From assembly GCA_948567375.1 (NCBI GenBank), contig OX419756.1:26116333-26180332 (forward strand): DNA of 64,000 nucleotides. Direction: 5' to 3'. A program made the position numbers and the translations under genes. Numbering within the stretch: the first letter of the stretch is position 1; each line of letters begins with the position of its first letter. The stretch comes from Lunularia cruciata (lineage: Eukaryota; Streptophyta; Marchantiopsida; Lunulariales; Lunulariaceae). Below the pieces are notes generated by a model that had not been told where the DNA came from, searched no databases, and was given only the letters and a program-made list of their open reading frames with translations. Below, one piece after another: positions 1 through 10,650 of this stretch.

Positions 1-191
1 TTTTGGGAATATTGGGGGAATTAGTGGAATTTCCTTACGGGGCACTAGACAGCCTCGTAAAAGAAAAAGTTGAATTCATGAGAATATTATTGAAATTTAG
101 GGGACTTCATAAAAAACCCGTAATATCTGTTATCGTCTCATTAAGATCGAACTGAAATCCCCACTATCTGGCACGAATATATGATATGCAG
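1..191 (+). other. Intron of ABCA transporter gene (partial)
   Basis: AT-rich non-coding sequence running into a 3' splice acceptor (tatgcag) that ends at 191. It directly precedes an exon starting inside an ABC Walker A motif, so this is read as the intron before that exon. The upstream exons of the transporter lie outside the window. No other feature is visible here. Confidence 0.6.
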
Positions 192-1987
192 GGGTGTGAA
201 TGGAGCAGGCAAGACAACCACGCTTTCAATCTTAAGTGGGGATATCAAGCCAACTAGTGGAAACGCTCTGATCAAGGGCCAATCTGTGGTGACAAATTTG
301 CGGGCAGTTCAGAAATACATAGGTTACTGTCCACAGTTTGACCCATTGCTGGATTTGATGACTGCCAGAGAACATCTCGAAATGTATGCACGACTTAAGG
401 GGGTTCCCAAGTGGAAAGTTAAATCCACCGCGAATGAACTTCTGCAAGCAGCTGGACTGCAAAAATATGCTGATCAGGTTGCCGGAGTATACAGTGGAGG
501 CAACAAACGAAAACTGGCCCTAGCTATTGCTTTGGTATGTTCCTTCTTCCAACCTCACCGAAATAAATTTCTATCTCGCCTTTCAGTTGTATATAATTAG
601 TACGGGTTATGCCAACCACATTCTGTATTTATCAAACGTTTTCTAACAAAAAAGTATAGGTGTAGATACATCACCTTTATTTTCTAGTTTTCCTCCAAGT
701 TAGCACCTTTGTAGTTCATCCCCGCCTTCTGGATTCTTGTAAGCTGCATGCTGGTGAGACCTAGAGGAATTTGACCATAGAGTGTACCTTTGAAGGAAAA
801 CAAAAAGACAGGATAATAAAATGCAAACATATATGTTAAAAGACCTTCTTTCTGTTAATTTGTAAGAAATGTACTTTTCCCGTTTTGTCAATGGAAAACT
901 CTTGGAAGCTATCACTGATTAGCTGCTTAACTACTCCCTTGACTTCAATCAAACAGGTTGGAGATCCTGCAGTTGTCTTCCTTGATGAGCCAAGTAGCGG
1001 AATGGATCCAGTGGCAAGAAGATCGATGTGGGATGTGATTGTAGACGCCGTAAACAATCGTGGTGTAAGCATGGTGCTGACCACCCACAGCATGGAAGAG
1101 TGTGAAGCCCTTTGTGGTCGGGTCGGGGTGATGGTTTCCGGGCGGCTCATGTGCCTGGGATCAATCCAGCACCTGAAGTCACGTTTTGGCAGCGGTAAGT
1201 ATCCACTTAACAACAGAAAGCTTGCAGAAACAATGAAAGCCTGCCACCTTACATCCATTGGAAACCATTTCTTTCCCAGTTCTCAAGTTTTAAGATCACA
1301 CCTAATTTTCATCTGTTACATTTTCTGTTCCAATTTTGTATCAACCTAGGAATTTCTATTCATATCAATTTTAATTTGGTCATCGTTAACCTTCCAACGT
1401 CAATGTTATTGCTTAGTTGGCCTAATTGCTCCTTGCATTGGCTCTGCGAATGACTCTCTTAAGCTCTGAATCAACCAATAATTCACATAATGTGTTCGTA
1501 ACTTGGCCAAGTTGATCCTTCGCTAAGTTATCAACCCCTGTTATTACTGGGGCCTAATTGATCTTTGCATTGGTTCTTTGATGATTCTCTTCAATTTTGA
1601 ATCAAATAGATACTATTATGTTCAGAACTTGGTCATATTGATGCGTAGTTATGTTCTCAACCTGTAATCTTATTACTGAGCCTAATTGATCACAAACTTG
1701 AATCTGCAGGGTATAACTTAGAGCTCCGATGCAGAAGACAGGAGGACATGGACCGACTTCACGAGTTCATCACTCGTTCTTTTCCTGGATCCGAGATTGA
1801 TGAACAGCATAGCACGAGAGTTAAGTACTGCATTCCGCTGGAGGGTGTCTCGTTGTCGAAGGTCTTTGGAGTCATAGAAGCAGAAAAGGAAGTGATTGGG
1901 TTGGAGGATTACAGTGTCAGTCAGAGTACACTTGAGCAGATATTCATTTCTTTCGCAAAGGGCCGTGATAGAAGTGACTTGGAGTAA
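192..1987 (+). CDS. ABC transporter A subfamily, C-terminal nucleotide-binding domain (partial, three exons)
   Basis: This is the last 285 residues of an ABCA-type full transporter, which pumps lipids or amphipathic substrates across membranes using ATP. Three exons join in phase: 192-534, 957-1194 and 1710-1987, with donors gtatgt (535) and gtaagt (1195) and acceptors cag at 954-956 and 1707-1709. Exon 1 has Walker A (GVNGAGKT), the Q-loop (YCPQFDPL) and the ABCA-style signature YSGGNKRKL. Exon 2 has Walker B and D-loop ([13 protein letters not shown]) and the H-loop (LTTHSMEE). Exon 3 is the regulatory tail ending SDLE-stop, with the [12 protein letters not shown] segment typical of ABCA C-termini. 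Plant ABCA1 (AOH) proteins are near 1,900 residues, so about 15% is visible. Whether it is a full-size ABCA1 or a half-size member cannot be decided here. Confidence 0.9.
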
Positions 1988-4074
1988 CTGCAGCTCCCTT
2001 GGAATTGAGCCACCTACAATTTTGCCCTCTCCCATTAGCAGCGTTGGGGATTCTTTTATTCATTTACCCCGTGTAGCATAAGTTCGTTCTTCCATTTGTA
2101 CAGGCTAGCTACCACATTGTACCAAAGTATTTATCTCAAGAAATCAATATTTATAATCTCAAGGGAAGCAGCAGTTGTGGTCCTGGATAATCTCTGGTCT
2201 TCATAGTTTCTCTGTTTAGAATAAAAACAATCTAAAAACTAGAAACAAAAAGGAATATCAATAGTAATATATGTGCAAGTCTATTATAACTCTATTTCAG
2301 TCATGGAAGCAAGCCAACCCGGCTTGCTCTAACAGTTTAGATACACGTCTCCCTGCAGTGTGAAGGAAATTAAGGGACCATGTTGTGAGGATGAAGCTGC
2401 TTCTTTACACGAATCTGTACGGCAGAAATCTTTGAAGTTTTCGTACCCACATTCTGACAGACTCGGTATCAGGCGCAGGTTTCTCATGAACATGAATGGA
2501 AACAGTTTGATCTAATAATGACTTAAAACGCTTCGCTTCGCATGCTTTTACATGTAAGAGATGAGGAAGTTCCTTCGTTACTTTACTTTACTTTCCTTTA
2601 TTAGCCAAGGAGAAGGATCATGCCAAATGTATGTTGCGCTAGCGCTTATACGTTGCTAAGGTTTCTAGTCTCAGCGTTAGGAGATGTCATCCATACCAGC
2701 TTGTCACCATAGCAGGGGCAACAGATGTACAAGAAGAAGCTGACTGAGTTGAAAATGACTGAAATTTTACAAATGTCTGAAGAATGCACTTACAAATTCT
2801 CACGAAGTGTTCAGTGAAACACACTACGTATGCCCACTGGAGAGAGAATCTGACCATCACCAACATATCTTAACTTGTTTGAATACAATCACTGTGGTCT
2901 ATGTGTTCACCACAATGAAATCCACGAGCAATAAGTTACTACGTATTAACCAAAGTACATCAATGAACTGTCTATTGTGCTTGCTGTGCAGCGAAATATT
3001 CATGGTATTTGCTGAAACTCGTCTGTTTCTTTCTTCCGTTGAATCGTGATGCTTGTTAATGAAATAAGTCAGATAGAACGTAAATGCATACGCAAACGAG
3101 CTAAATCCAGGAAGGTTGACACAGTTTCTGCAATCAGAAGAAGCACAACGGAAGGATATGCAGTGTACAACTCACATTCCTAGTACCAGTGCTTCGGTTA
3201 TTGAAAATTCAGGGTTGAGAGATTGGGAAAAAGCTCAGTTGACCATGATTGAGCGCAAGACTCGGCTGGTGTTCATGGGACTTTTGTGGGCCAACGATAA
3301 GATGCAAAGTTGAATTCCAGTTGAGACCGACATGTGCAGTCTAAGGGCATAGGTCTAATGTTTGTCTCCTCTGGGTAATTTTCCCTTAAGCTTTTAATAT
3401 TTTCACTTTTTGCCTCACAATTTTTTTCCTCTTATTCAGGCTTCATATTTTTGGGTCTACTTGCAACTTCATTGCAACTTCATTCAAATTTAATTTCTTG
3501 GGTCTACCTTACGTTTAATGAGCTAATCTCTCTTTTACCATATATTTGCAGGTCTGGTCAGGTCAGGTCTATTTACCAAATTAATTCCTGCTCTATGCTA
3601 AATTGCGATTAAGGAAATATTGCATCAGATTCTTCTTTACTGTATGCACGGAGAACGAATGTACCTGATGGTTGACCATGCTTTAGTCTAAGAACTCCGA
3701 AAAGCACGACTTGCAGTGCATTGAGGCTGCACAGATAGCTCAAAGGCCAGGTTTGCTCGACCACTGCAGGAGTAAAGTTCTCCATTTTGAACTGCAACCA
3801 AGATTTCTAGCTCATCCTCATATTCGTAGTCTGGGCAACTCCTTGAGCTTCCTTAGACTAAGTAGCCTCGTGCTTTATGTACTTGCTGGTTAATTTGGCA
3901 GCAGCTTCCAGGATCAGGGTCCACTAGCGCATTGGTATGGTCGCATGCAACGAAGAAGAGGGACATGGAACCTGACAGACTCTTAATGTCAGAATCGGAA
4001 TACAAGATTGTTTGAGTACGTTCTAGACACGATGTAAAAAGTATATGGGGTTCTCTGGAGTTAGGAACTAAAAT
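1988..4074. other. Intergenic region between ABCA and LecRK-1
   Basis: The first few hundred bases should be the ABCA 3' UTR; AT-rich stretches around 2100-2160 could hold the polyadenylation region. The rest should include the LecRK-1 promoter and leader. Small open frames occur (for example 2807-3049 and 3711-3893), but none resembles a protein family I know and none has a credible start context. No repeat or RNA gene was recognised. Confidence 0.4.
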
Positions 4075-6300
4075 ATGAAGAGTTTCGCTCTGGGAGTGAG
4101 TTTGTTGGTAGTGGTAGCTGTACTTGACGCATTCGGAGGTACGAGAGCCGCGGCCTGGTCCTTCAGTGTCGGGGACGGTGACTTCTCATGTGCAAAAAAC
4201 ACGGGAAATATGCTGTGCTCTGGTAACGCTACAACAAACAAAGCAGGAAGATTGAAACTCACCCCGGATCCGCCCAATCGATCTCAGAATGGATCTGTCT
4301 ACCACCATACAGTCGGGGTGGCCCTTCACAAGATACCGGTTCAGTTGATAGATTTAGCGACAGGGGAAATGGACTCGTTCAGTTTCAATTTCAGCTTCGA
4401 AATCGAAGGCGACGGTGACGGCATGGCGTTTGTAATGTTTGCGGATGAACACTTTATGGGAGATTCTGGTGAGTTCCTCGGTGTGTTCAAAGCACAAGAA
4501 CCGGCTGACCTCGTGAACAATATATTAGCGGTAGAATTCGACACTTTCCGAAACGGATACGATGCTGACTACAATCATGTGGGAATAGACACCGACAGCA
4601 TAGATTCCAAGGTGGCCAGAAACCTCTTGGACATAGACATCAATCTCCGCGAACATTTTAGAATATTTGCCTGGGTTGATTATAATCACGTAGGTGAACT
4701 ATTAGAGGTTAGAGTCTCAATTGATAATAGTAGGCCCGAGATAGCATTCATTAGCTATCCTTTAAATCTTATGATGATTTTCGACGTAAAACAGGTTTCG
4801 GTGGGGTTCTCCGGCTCCAATGGGTGGTGCACTTGTCATGGGTTTTACACAGTTTATCATCTGAGTGGAAGTACTAGTTTCGATATCAATCGGGTGCCAT
4901 CAAGCTCTGCTCCTGCGCCTGGCCCCTCTTCCACGCTCCAGAGTTTAACTTACTCAAATGCATCGGTGGGCAAAAAGATGAACTTCTCTGCAGGTCATAT
5001 TGTATCGTTTGCAGTTGGGACCTCAGCCTTTTTGACGGTTGCATGTTTCTTGGCTTACTGTTGGTTTCTACGAAGAAAACGAGGACGAGAATCCAGAATT
5101 CGCAGTCACTCGATTTCAGAAAATGATGGGGCCTCGTCAACACGTTCCACACCTAACTTGGGTGACAACTACAGCTTGAAACAGTTCACTTACAAGGAGC
5201 TCCATGCGGCCACTGGAGGTTTTGATGAGAGTGAGAAACTAGGAGAGGGTGGATTTGGGAGTGTTTATCATGGTGAGCTTCCTGTCACACATCAACAGAT
5301 AGCGGTGAAGAAACCGGCGGGTGACTCGAAGCACGGTGAGCGAGAGTTCTTAGCGGAGGTTTCTACCATCAGCCAGATTCGGCACCGGAACATCGTGCAG
5401 TTACTTGGTTGGTGTTGTGAGGGTCAACGAAAGTTTGTTCTCGTCTATGAATATATGCCCAACGGTAGTCTGGACAAGGCCTTGTTCGCCCCAATCACCG
5501 GTGCAGTGCTATCTTGGGAGGATAGGTTCCAAGTTGTACGTGGACTTGCAGCTGCTCTCCAATACCTTCATGAAGGTTGGCGACAAAGGGTGATTCACCG
5601 GGACGTGAAGTCAAGCAACGTGATGCTGGATGAAAACTTCCATGCAATGTTGGGGGACTTCGGGCTGGCTCGGATGGGAGACCACAACAGTATCACAGAT
5701 GCACGGACAATCGTGGCTGGAACATTTGGTTACCTTGCACCGGAAGCGCCTTTCACAGGAAAGTTTACGACCAAAACGGATGTGTATGCCTTTGGAGCGG
5801 TAGCTCTGGAGATTGTGTCTGGAAGAAGGATCTACGATGTAGACCTCCCCCAAGGTGAGAACTTACTTGTGGACTGGGTGTGGAGTAAGCTCCCCGACGA
5901 TGACCTATTTGAGGTTGTGGACGGCAGGCTGTCGGGAAAATACAATCTGCATGAAGTTGAGCTGGTTCTTCTGTTGGGACTCTTGTGTTGTCATCCGGAT
6001 CCTGGTGCGCGTCCTAGTATGAGCATAGTTATCGAAATTCTAACAGGCAGCGTCGATATGCCGCCAATACCCAAGGAGAGACCGGCAATGAAGTTTACTT
6101 CAAAACCGTCGGGATCCCATGTACCCTCGTGGAGTCCTCTACGATCACCAAACACATTATCTGCCGAGGCAGGTCACAGTCTTTCGAGCAACTCAGGATC
6201 CAATGCCTCTCAAATTTCAGGTCTAATTTCTTCCGCTAGCTCAGCATCTGTCCGTAATTCTAATCCGGATGCAGTCCACCAGATGGATGGACAGGTTTAA
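4075..6300 (+). CDS. L-type lectin receptor-like kinase (LecRK-1), intronless
   Basis: A 741-residue single-pass plasma-membrane receptor kinase encoded in one exon. Residues 1-25 look like a signal peptide. Residues about 29-265 are a legume-lectin-like ectodomain, with the metal/sugar-site signatures VEFDT (153-157) and NHVGID (167-172). Residues about 308-332 are the transmembrane helix, followed by the stop-transfer stretch RRKR. Residues about 385-655 are the Ser/Thr kinase: glycine loop GEGGFGSV (390-397), invariant Lys 412 (AVKK), HRD at 508-510, DFG at 528-530 and APE at 555-557. All catalytic residues are present and it is an RD-type kinase. The tail is Ser-rich. Length is normal for the family (650-750). 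The first Met gives the signal peptide, which supports this start. The ligand is unknown; the family is linked to defence, wall-plasma membrane contact and extracellular nucleotide sensing. Confidence 0.95.
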   Translation: MKSFALGVSLLVVVAVLDAFGGTRAAAWSFSVGDGDFSCAKNTGNMLCSGNATTNKAGRLKLTPDPPNRSQNGSVYHHTVGVALHKIPVQLIDLATGEMDSFSFNFSFEIEGDGDGMAFVMFADEHFMGDSGEFLGVFKAQEPADLVNNILAVEFDTFRNGYDADYNHVGIDTDSIDSKVARNLLDIDINLREHFRIFAWVDYNHVGELLEVRVSIDNSRPEIAFISYPLNLMMIFDVKQVSVGFSGSNGWCTCHGFYTVYHLSGSTSFDINRVPSSSAPAPGPSSTLQSLTYSNASVGKKMNFSAGHIVSFAVGTSAFLTVACFLAYCWFLRRKRGRESRIRSHSISENDGASSTRSTPNLGDNYSLKQFTYKELHAATGGFDESEKLGEGGFGSVYHGELPVTHQQIAVKKPAGDSKHGEREFLAEVSTISQIRHRNIVQLLGWCCEGQRKFVLVYEYMPNGSLDKALFAPITGAVLSWEDRFQVVRGLAAALQYLHEGWRQRVIHRDVKSSNVMLDENFHAMLGDFGLARMGDHNSITDARTIVAGTFGYLAPEAPFTGKFTTKTDVYAFGAVALEIVSGRRIYDVDLPQGENLLVDWVWSKLPDDDLFEVVDGRLSGKYNLHEVELVLLLGLLCCHPDPGARPSMSIVIEILTGSVDMPPIPKERPAMKFTSKPSGSHVPSWSPLRSPNTLSAEAGHSLSSNSGSNASQISGLISSASSASVRNSNPDAVHQMDGQV

Positions 6301-7070
6301 ATATGTAGATTGATTCACGGAAACTTGTCGCTAATTGCTATGAAACAATCACAATTTTTACAGATATTTGCAGAAATCTGGTGCAGTTGCACTGCAGAGC
6401 TCGTAGAACTGTGAATTTGTTCAATGCCCAGCTAGTACTGTACGATTATTATCGAGAAACACCACATCAAGGAACCAAGTCAGCAGGGTGGAATGTCAGC
6501 ATTATGAACCGATCCACCAATTGGCTCGGCAGTACTTGCATAGTAAATGGCGGGCACCTTTGGGATAAGAAGGATGCTCCAAGTTCTGGCCTTATACAGC
6601 TAAACCACACCAATAAGACCAACCACTAATTTCTTGATAGACAAGCAAGTAGCAAGTTTGTGAGGATAATAGTCCTCCCGAAATTGCATCCTTTGCAGAG
6701 AGCACTCCCAGAGCACACAAGCCTCCTTAACATAAATTACTTTCAAATTGGGTCCACGATACAATGCACGAATCACGTGTGCGTAGGCGACCTTAAGCTC
6801 GTTTGCAAGTCTTATGTTTCGTAAGCTGTAGATCGTAACACGATATGGTAACAAATTGGAGAACTTAAACCTGTAATGACCGGACAACTGAAACCTTTCT
6901 CGCGATAAATAGCGCATCCATAGCTAAAAGCTGCATGCTAAACGACTCAACAACCTGCGACTTGAGTTTCACAATATTGATGGAGCTACTGAGATATTTG
7001 GGAACTATACAAAACGTTTTGTGGGTGTTTTCTCCCCTCGATCGCGAGCTCTCCGCAGACACACGGCTGC
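6301..7070. other. LecRK-1 3' flank, no gene seen
   Basis: Probable 3' UTR and intergenic DNA. Short open frames on both strands (for example 6600-6917 on minus) show no recognisable family or domain. Nothing else was seen. Confidence 0.35.
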
Positions 7071-7071
7071 T

Positions 7072-7590
7072 TAGCTCAAGCACCTTTCTTTGGGCATGTT
7101 CAATCTGCTTCGAATCGATACACACCATCAAGTTAGAACATCTGAGAGACAAATCCCTCTGACAGTTTGGTTGTGTTCTCCCTTGAGTCACTTCATCATC
7201 AAAATCACTGTAGAAGGAGGTTACCATGGTTAACTTCAAATAAGCTCAAGCACCTGTCTTTGGGCATGTTCAATCTGCTTCGAATCGATATACAGCATCC
7301 AGTTAGAACATCTGAGAGACAAATAAATCCCACTGACAGTTTGCTTGTGTTCTCCTTCACTCACTTCATCATCAAAATCACTGTAGGAGGAGGTTGCCAG
7401 GGTTAACTTCAATTAAGCTCACGCTCCTTTCTTTGGGCATGTTCAATCTTCTTCGAATCGATATACAGCACTCAGTTAAAACATCTGAGAGACAAATCCC
7501 ACTGATAGTTTGCTTGTGTTCTCCCTTCAGTCACTTCATCATGTAAGCACTGTAGGAGGAGGTGGCCAGGATTTAACTTCAAAATAATAC
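7072..7590. repeat. Tandem triplication, about 170-173 bp unit
   Basis: Three head-to-tail copies anchored on the phrase tttgggcatgttcaatct, with corresponding unit positions at 7081, 7251 and 7424 (spacings 170 and 173). Each copy goes on through a shared tail containing cttcatcat and an aggagg block, and ends near gttaacttca. Copies differ by scattered substitutions and small indels, so the duplication is not recent. The first copy is joined to unrelated sequence upstream. Small open frames across the array are not conserved between copies, so I do not regard it as coding. Confidence 0.85.
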
Positions 7591-8970
7591 GAAAGACGGC
7601 AGGGACAACCACCAGCTATGTCAATTCATGTATACAGCAAAGCAGTGGATCACTTAGTACGTAGCAGATTCTGGTGGCTTGGAGGTTTAGGCATAACATG
7701 TTGATGATGACCTTACTTAGTTGAATCATTTTTACGGCAACGTACGGTGTAGATTCTTCCTTTCCCGATTATAGCATTTTCTTAAAGGAGTAGTAATCGA
7801 TATCAAACGTTGCTAAATTAAATATAATGATTTGGAAGAATGGTGAACGTTGCGTTGCGTTTGTCTTCAGGTATTTATGTAGCCCGTTTCCATCTTGTTT
7901 CTTGTGTCCAATTTGAGTCAAAATAAAGACGATTGATTTATATAGAACTTTATGAAATATGTAAATCTACACGGAATTAATCTTAACTGTTGACATCTGT
8001 ATTTTTTTCGCCTGAAGATGTAACGAACTGGATGTAGACGAACAAAAAAAAATGATTGTAGTACACTTTTCTAAATTCATAGTTTAAATTCAAATAGAAG
8101 TGGAATTTTCTTTCTAGTTTAAAATCTCTGTGCTTTAATTGCATATTCATTATAGATAAATCTTACTAAAGAGAAAGTGCCTTATTTTAGTTTACAGAAA
8201 TGGAATATACATGAAAGACCATGAAGAACCTAGTATTTCTATACGTACTTTAGAGATCGTAAATTGTTACAAGTGCTATATTGTAACACATGTTTTACCG
8301 TGAATCAGCATATACCCAGATAATGTTTACTGAAGATATAAAATACGAAATAAATTAAGAAACTAACTATTCTCAAACGCTCAAAATGTTTTATTAACTT
8401 GGATGATTTCTTTTTATTTTTAATTTTTAGAATCTATTCTAGAGCAGTTTATTATTTTCTTCACAAAATGAGATGTGGATTAGACTAAATTAAATTAAAT
8501 ATATAATTTAAATTTATTAGCCAAAGATTATATACGATATTCAGCTTTAGAGAAAAATAGAGAATTTTAATTACATCAATATTACATGGTTTAAATTTGG
8601 AATGAATGTAAATGGTCTCGGACGGCGCAAATTTTGAATCTTATTTGCAACCGTCCATTAAGCCTCATAGAAAAAATAGTTGCAAAAGTCATCGAGTTGT
8701 TATTGTATTTTTGTGGCATCATTAGTCGCATTCAGTCAACAGCTTAAACTTTGAATATAATTGACTAATCTAACAATTCTGATCGATTGCCATCAAATGA
8801 CCTCTCGCTATGTTTATGCTGTGATTTAGATCTTTCCAAAGTATGCTTGATAGTTAATTGATTCTCTAATAAATATGCTATCTTTGTGATTTGAAGTCCG
8901 CTTTGTTGAACTCAGATTCCGAGCAATTATGAGAGGTCACTTTGACCATAAAATTTTCTCGGAGTTTTAA

Positions 8971-9044
8971 ACTCAACGATACTCAAAATCATATTCATAA
9001 ATTAAATACTCAACGATACTCAAATTCGTATTCATAAATTAAAT
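8971..9044. repeat. 37-bp tandem duplication
   Basis: Two adjacent copies starting actcaacgatactcaaa at 8971 and 9008, each running to ttcataaattaaat. They differ at a few positions (aatcata versus ttcgta). A simple local duplication within the AT-rich island. Confidence 0.8.
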
Positions 9045-9140
9045 ACTCCTTTATGATTTATTATTTCACTGTGAGGAATTTATGTATTAGAATCTACTTG
9101 AAGGTTTATAAATATTGGATATAAAGAAAGTTACATATTA

Positions 9141-9145
<5 letters not shown>

Positions 9146-9190
<45 letters not shown>
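9146..9190. repeat. (TAT)n microsatellite
   Basis: About 15 uninterrupted TAT/TTA triplets. A likely length-polymorphic marker. Confidence 0.95.
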
Positions 9191-9191
<1 letters not shown>

Positions 9192-10650
9192 CAGAAGAAT
9201 AGTCCTATTCTACTTTCTATATAATGAATTTTAGAACTTAAAATTTTGTTATAGTTCCATGTAAGGAAGAACTAAATATTTGCAAGTATTGATTTCTAGA
9301 TGTTCCAGAATATTTGTAAAGTTATGTTGCAAATCTTTCGTGCATTTCTTTGTTATTTCTTGTATGCATGATTTTAGAAGGAGTTCTTTTTCATTAGGAT
9401 ATGTTTTTCGTTTGCTCTTGATTATTTCTGTGATTTTATTTTCATCATCGATATGTTTGGTCATGCAAAAATAAATATTGCGTATTAAATAAAATCATCA
9501 GTCGTACTTACAAATTAATTAACTATCTTAGGACATTCTGTACAAAGAGTTCAATTCAAGCAGAAAATAGCTGAGACTATTTAGTGATGGCTACTTTTTA
9601 TTAAAATTTTAATTTATTGATTCCTAGTTCTTGTGAAAAATATTTTTATTTCACTTATCAAAACCATCGATGAAAAAAGTCTTCTTATTCTTTAATGCTC
9701 AAGTATCTCTTCTTACCTAATATCAACTTGTTATATGGATAGTTTATGATGAATAAGGAGAAAAAATATATTCCTTCCTTGATGTAATTCATTCTTGATC
9801 ATTTTTAATTTATCATTTCTAAGTATTGCTAATGTTATTATGATATTGTTGACCATGGCTACATCATGGCTTTGGTAGTAAATCTTTCAGTGCCAGAATT
9901 TTAGATTGTATATGCATATTTTTTCATATATGTTAGATCTTTTCTTCTTCTTCTTCTTTTTGATAATAATATAGTAAAATTTATAGATATTTGATATAAC
10001 TTATATATTTTGATACTAAATTAGTATACTAGTAAAAAAAATTAAAGCTTCAATATGTCTTGTATAATGGCAAGAAGTTTATTAATTTATAGATTTGGAG
10101 GTAAAGTTGAATTTCAATTCTTATGATTACAAATTAAAAATCAAAAACTGTATGAAAGAGCTACGTGAGCGTTTAATCTATGAAGTGAAAATCTGCTTAC
10201 ATAAAATTATTTTGAATATGAGTATTTAGTATCTTAATATTTTCTTATAATTTAAAGGTTTTTTGTAGGTAGATATTTTATACTTGTCTGAGTTAAATTA
10301 TTTTAAAAAAAAATTATACATATTTCCTACATTCAATCCTTGTATTGCAACCATAATCATTTTTTATTTTATGCTAGTAATAATCAATAACTAATTAACT
10401 GTAAGCATAGAAAATTATACATATGTTAGATAAAAAATTTATTTATGTACAATTTCAGATTATAATTTTAAATTTATAATGATTGAGTTGTGAATATATT
10501 ATATTTTCTGATAAATATATTCAAAAATAAAAATTATATGTTTAAATATAATAAGAATAATATTAATAAATATTAAAGTTATTTTATATATTGAACATTT
10601 TTTAAAAACCTATATAATACATATATATATATGGGAAAGACTACTCTCGC

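Larger units (their letters stand above)
7680..10650. other. AT-rich gene-free island
   Basis: About 3 kb of strongly AT-rich DNA with homopolymer A and T runs, visibly poorer in G+C than the flanking LecRK genes. It contains no open frame with recognisable similarity. A 37-bp tandem duplication (8971-9044) and a TAT microsatellite (about 9146-9190) are inside it and listed separately. It could be decayed transposon DNA or AT-rich intergenic heterochromatin. Confidence 0.5.

Noticed and set aside
836-1258. 140-residue minus-strand open frame
   Set aside because: It is the antisense shadow of the ABCA exon with Walker B.
6865-7239. 124-residue minus-strand open frame reaching into the 170-bp repeats
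   Set aside because: The frame is not kept in the second and third repeat copies and no domain is recognisable.
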